Positions 31,993 through 32,705 of a stretch of 32,705 nt of DNA are shown piece by piece (position 1 is the stretch's first letter; every line of letters starts with the position of its first letter). The DNA comes from Dehalococcoidia bacterium (lineage in GTDB: Bacteria; Chloroflexota; Dehalococcoidia; UBA2247; RBG-13-53-26), in NCBI GenBank assembly GCA_030372995.1, contig JAUCPZ010000146.1:1-32705 (forward strand). Direction: 5' to 3'. The notes under the pieces were generated by a model. The model ran no database searches. It saw only the letters and a program-made list of their open reading frames with translations, and was not told the origin of the DNA. A program made the position numbers and the translations under genes.

Positions 31993-32705
31993 TATGCGGT
32001 CTCCTCTTCACCGAGGTACGCTGCAATGACCCTCTTGTCCTTCTGTACTTGCGAGGCGGTTCCCTCGGCTATCTTCTGTCCGCTGTCCAGCACGATGACC
32101 CAGTCGGCGAGGCCCATGACGAGGTCCATGTCGTGCTCGACGAGCACTACGGTGATGCCCATGTCCCGGATGCGCGTAATCAGCTCACTGAGGCTCTGCT
32201 TCTCGAAGGCGTTCAGTCCGGCCCCGGGTTCGTCGAGCAGCAGGAGCTTGGGTTCGGTGGCCAGCGCCCTGGCGACGGTCAGCAGCTTCTGCTGGCCCAG
32301 CGGCAGGCTCAGCGGGTTACGGTCGGCGTACATGCCCAGCCCTACCAGGTTCAGATACCGCTTTGCTTTCAGGCTTATGGTCTCTTCCTCGCGGCGCGCC
32401 TTGGGCAGCCGCAGGGCGGCTTCGAAGAAACCATGGCTGCTCCGCGGGTGCTGCCCGGTCATCACGTTCTCCAGCACAGTCATGTTGTCGAACAGCAGCA
32501 CGTTCTGGAAGGTGCGGGCGATGCCCAGTGCAGCCCTCTTGTGGGGAGGGGCCTTGCCGAGAGGTTTCCCTGCGAAGAGGATGTCCCCGCTCGTGGGGAG
32601 GTAGACTCCGGCGACGAGGTTGAAAAGGGTGGTCTTTCCAGCCCCGTTGGGCCCGATTATGGACGTGATCTTTCCTGCCTCCACGGACAGGTCGACCTTG
32701 TCCAC
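31992..32705 (-). CDS. livG: Branched-chain amino acid ABC transporter, ATP-binding protein LivG, N terminus beyond the window
   Basis: The 237 visible residues include Walker A GPNGAGKTTLFNLVAG, ALGIARTFQNVLLFDNMTVLE (LivG-type Q-loop), signature LPLGQQKLLTVARAL and Walker B LLLLDEPGAGLNAFE, then HDMDLVMGLADWVIVLDSG. LivG proteins normally have about 20 residues before the first visible strand, so the start lies past base 32705. The signature reads LPLGQQ rather than LSxGQQ, which is seen in this family. Further liv genes probably lie upstream. Confidence 0.93.
   Translation of the reverse strand: MDKVDLSVEAGKITSIIGPNGAGKTTLFNLVAGVYLPTSGDILFAGKPLGKAPPHKRAALGIARTFQNVLLFDNMTVLENVMTGQHPRSSHGFFEAALRLPKARREEETISLKAKRYLNLVGLGMYADRNPLSLPLGQQKLLTVARALATEPKLLLLDEPGAGLNAFEKQSLSELITRIRDMGITVVLVEHDMDLVMGLADWVIVLDSGQKIAEGTASQVQKDKRVIAAYLGEEETA

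Noticed and set aside
1..32705. CRISPR array, rRNA, tRNA, insertion sequence or integrase
   Set aside because: I found no regularly spaced repeats, no tRNA cloverleaf or rRNA segment, and no transposase or integrase motifs.

Overview
GC-rich bacterial DNA, probably a metagenome-derived contig: the first 38 bases are a Nextera/Tn5 sequencing adapter. Gene content suggests a strict anaerobe, most plausibly of the Chloroflexota (Dehalococcoidia-like). It includes an ETF pair, an indolepyruvate-type ferredoxin oxidoreductase, a tungsten-type aldehyde ferredoxin oxidoreductase with its own polyferredoxin, AroH chorismate mutase next to an AroF-type DAHP synthase, and an orphan NDP-forming acyl-CoA synthetase alpha subunit. 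No 16S, tRNA or other taxonomic marker is present, so this placement is an inference from gene families and repeat style.

Layout. 1-38 adapter; 39-372 the 5' part of nnrE (minus). 0.8-4.7 kb: an EF-G paralogue (plus), then a Cys-rich DUF3795-type protein and an AlkZ-like winged-helix protein (both minus). 4.9-7.1 kb: minus-strand etfB - small ORF - etfA operon with a good promoter and terminator. 7.2-8.6 kb: small plus-strand genes with strong ribosome binding sites (a DnaJ-type zinc-finger protein, a 49-codon ORF, a 68-codon winged-helix-like ORF). 8.8-12.5 kb: tightly overlapped aroH-aroF-ribF-tyrS operon. 12.5-15.5 kb: class V aminotransferase and serA (serine branch). 15.5-19.4 kb: minus-strand LysE-type exporter, a second DAHP synthase behind a promoter with an embedded inverted repeat, an RDD membrane protein and an unrecognised 339-residue protein. 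19.5-21.0 kb: CoA-ligase alpha subunit, apparently read from a near-leaderless mRNA. 21.0-24.6 kb: an accessory stretch of small unrecognised genes, mostly minus strand, headed by a ribbon-helix-helix-like gene that diverges from a second such gene, and containing at least two apparent frame breaks. 24.6-32.7 kb: a minus-strand catabolic cluster, livG-livF-iorA-iorB-paaK-ACT, then (after a repeat) aor-ferredoxin.

How it works together. The right-hand cluster reads as import of branched-chain or aromatic amino acids, oxidative decarboxylation of the 2-oxo acids to acyl-/arylacetyl-CoA with reduced ferredoxin (IorAB), CoA ester handling (PaaK-type ligase), possible ligand sensing (double ACT protein) and aldehyde/acid interconversion (AOR plus a four-cluster ferredoxin). 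ETF and the CoA-ligase alpha subunit could link this to electron bifurcation and ATP gain, but the sequence does not show that. The aro and ser genes form an opposed biosynthetic set, with two DAHP synthases that probably answer to different signals.

Repeats of one family (an ATTCCC...GGGAAT-type motif, often with a C-rich block and a short hairpin) occur at about 4.84, 15.5 and 26.85 kb, always between genes. No CRISPR array, insertion sequence, rRNA or tRNA was seen.
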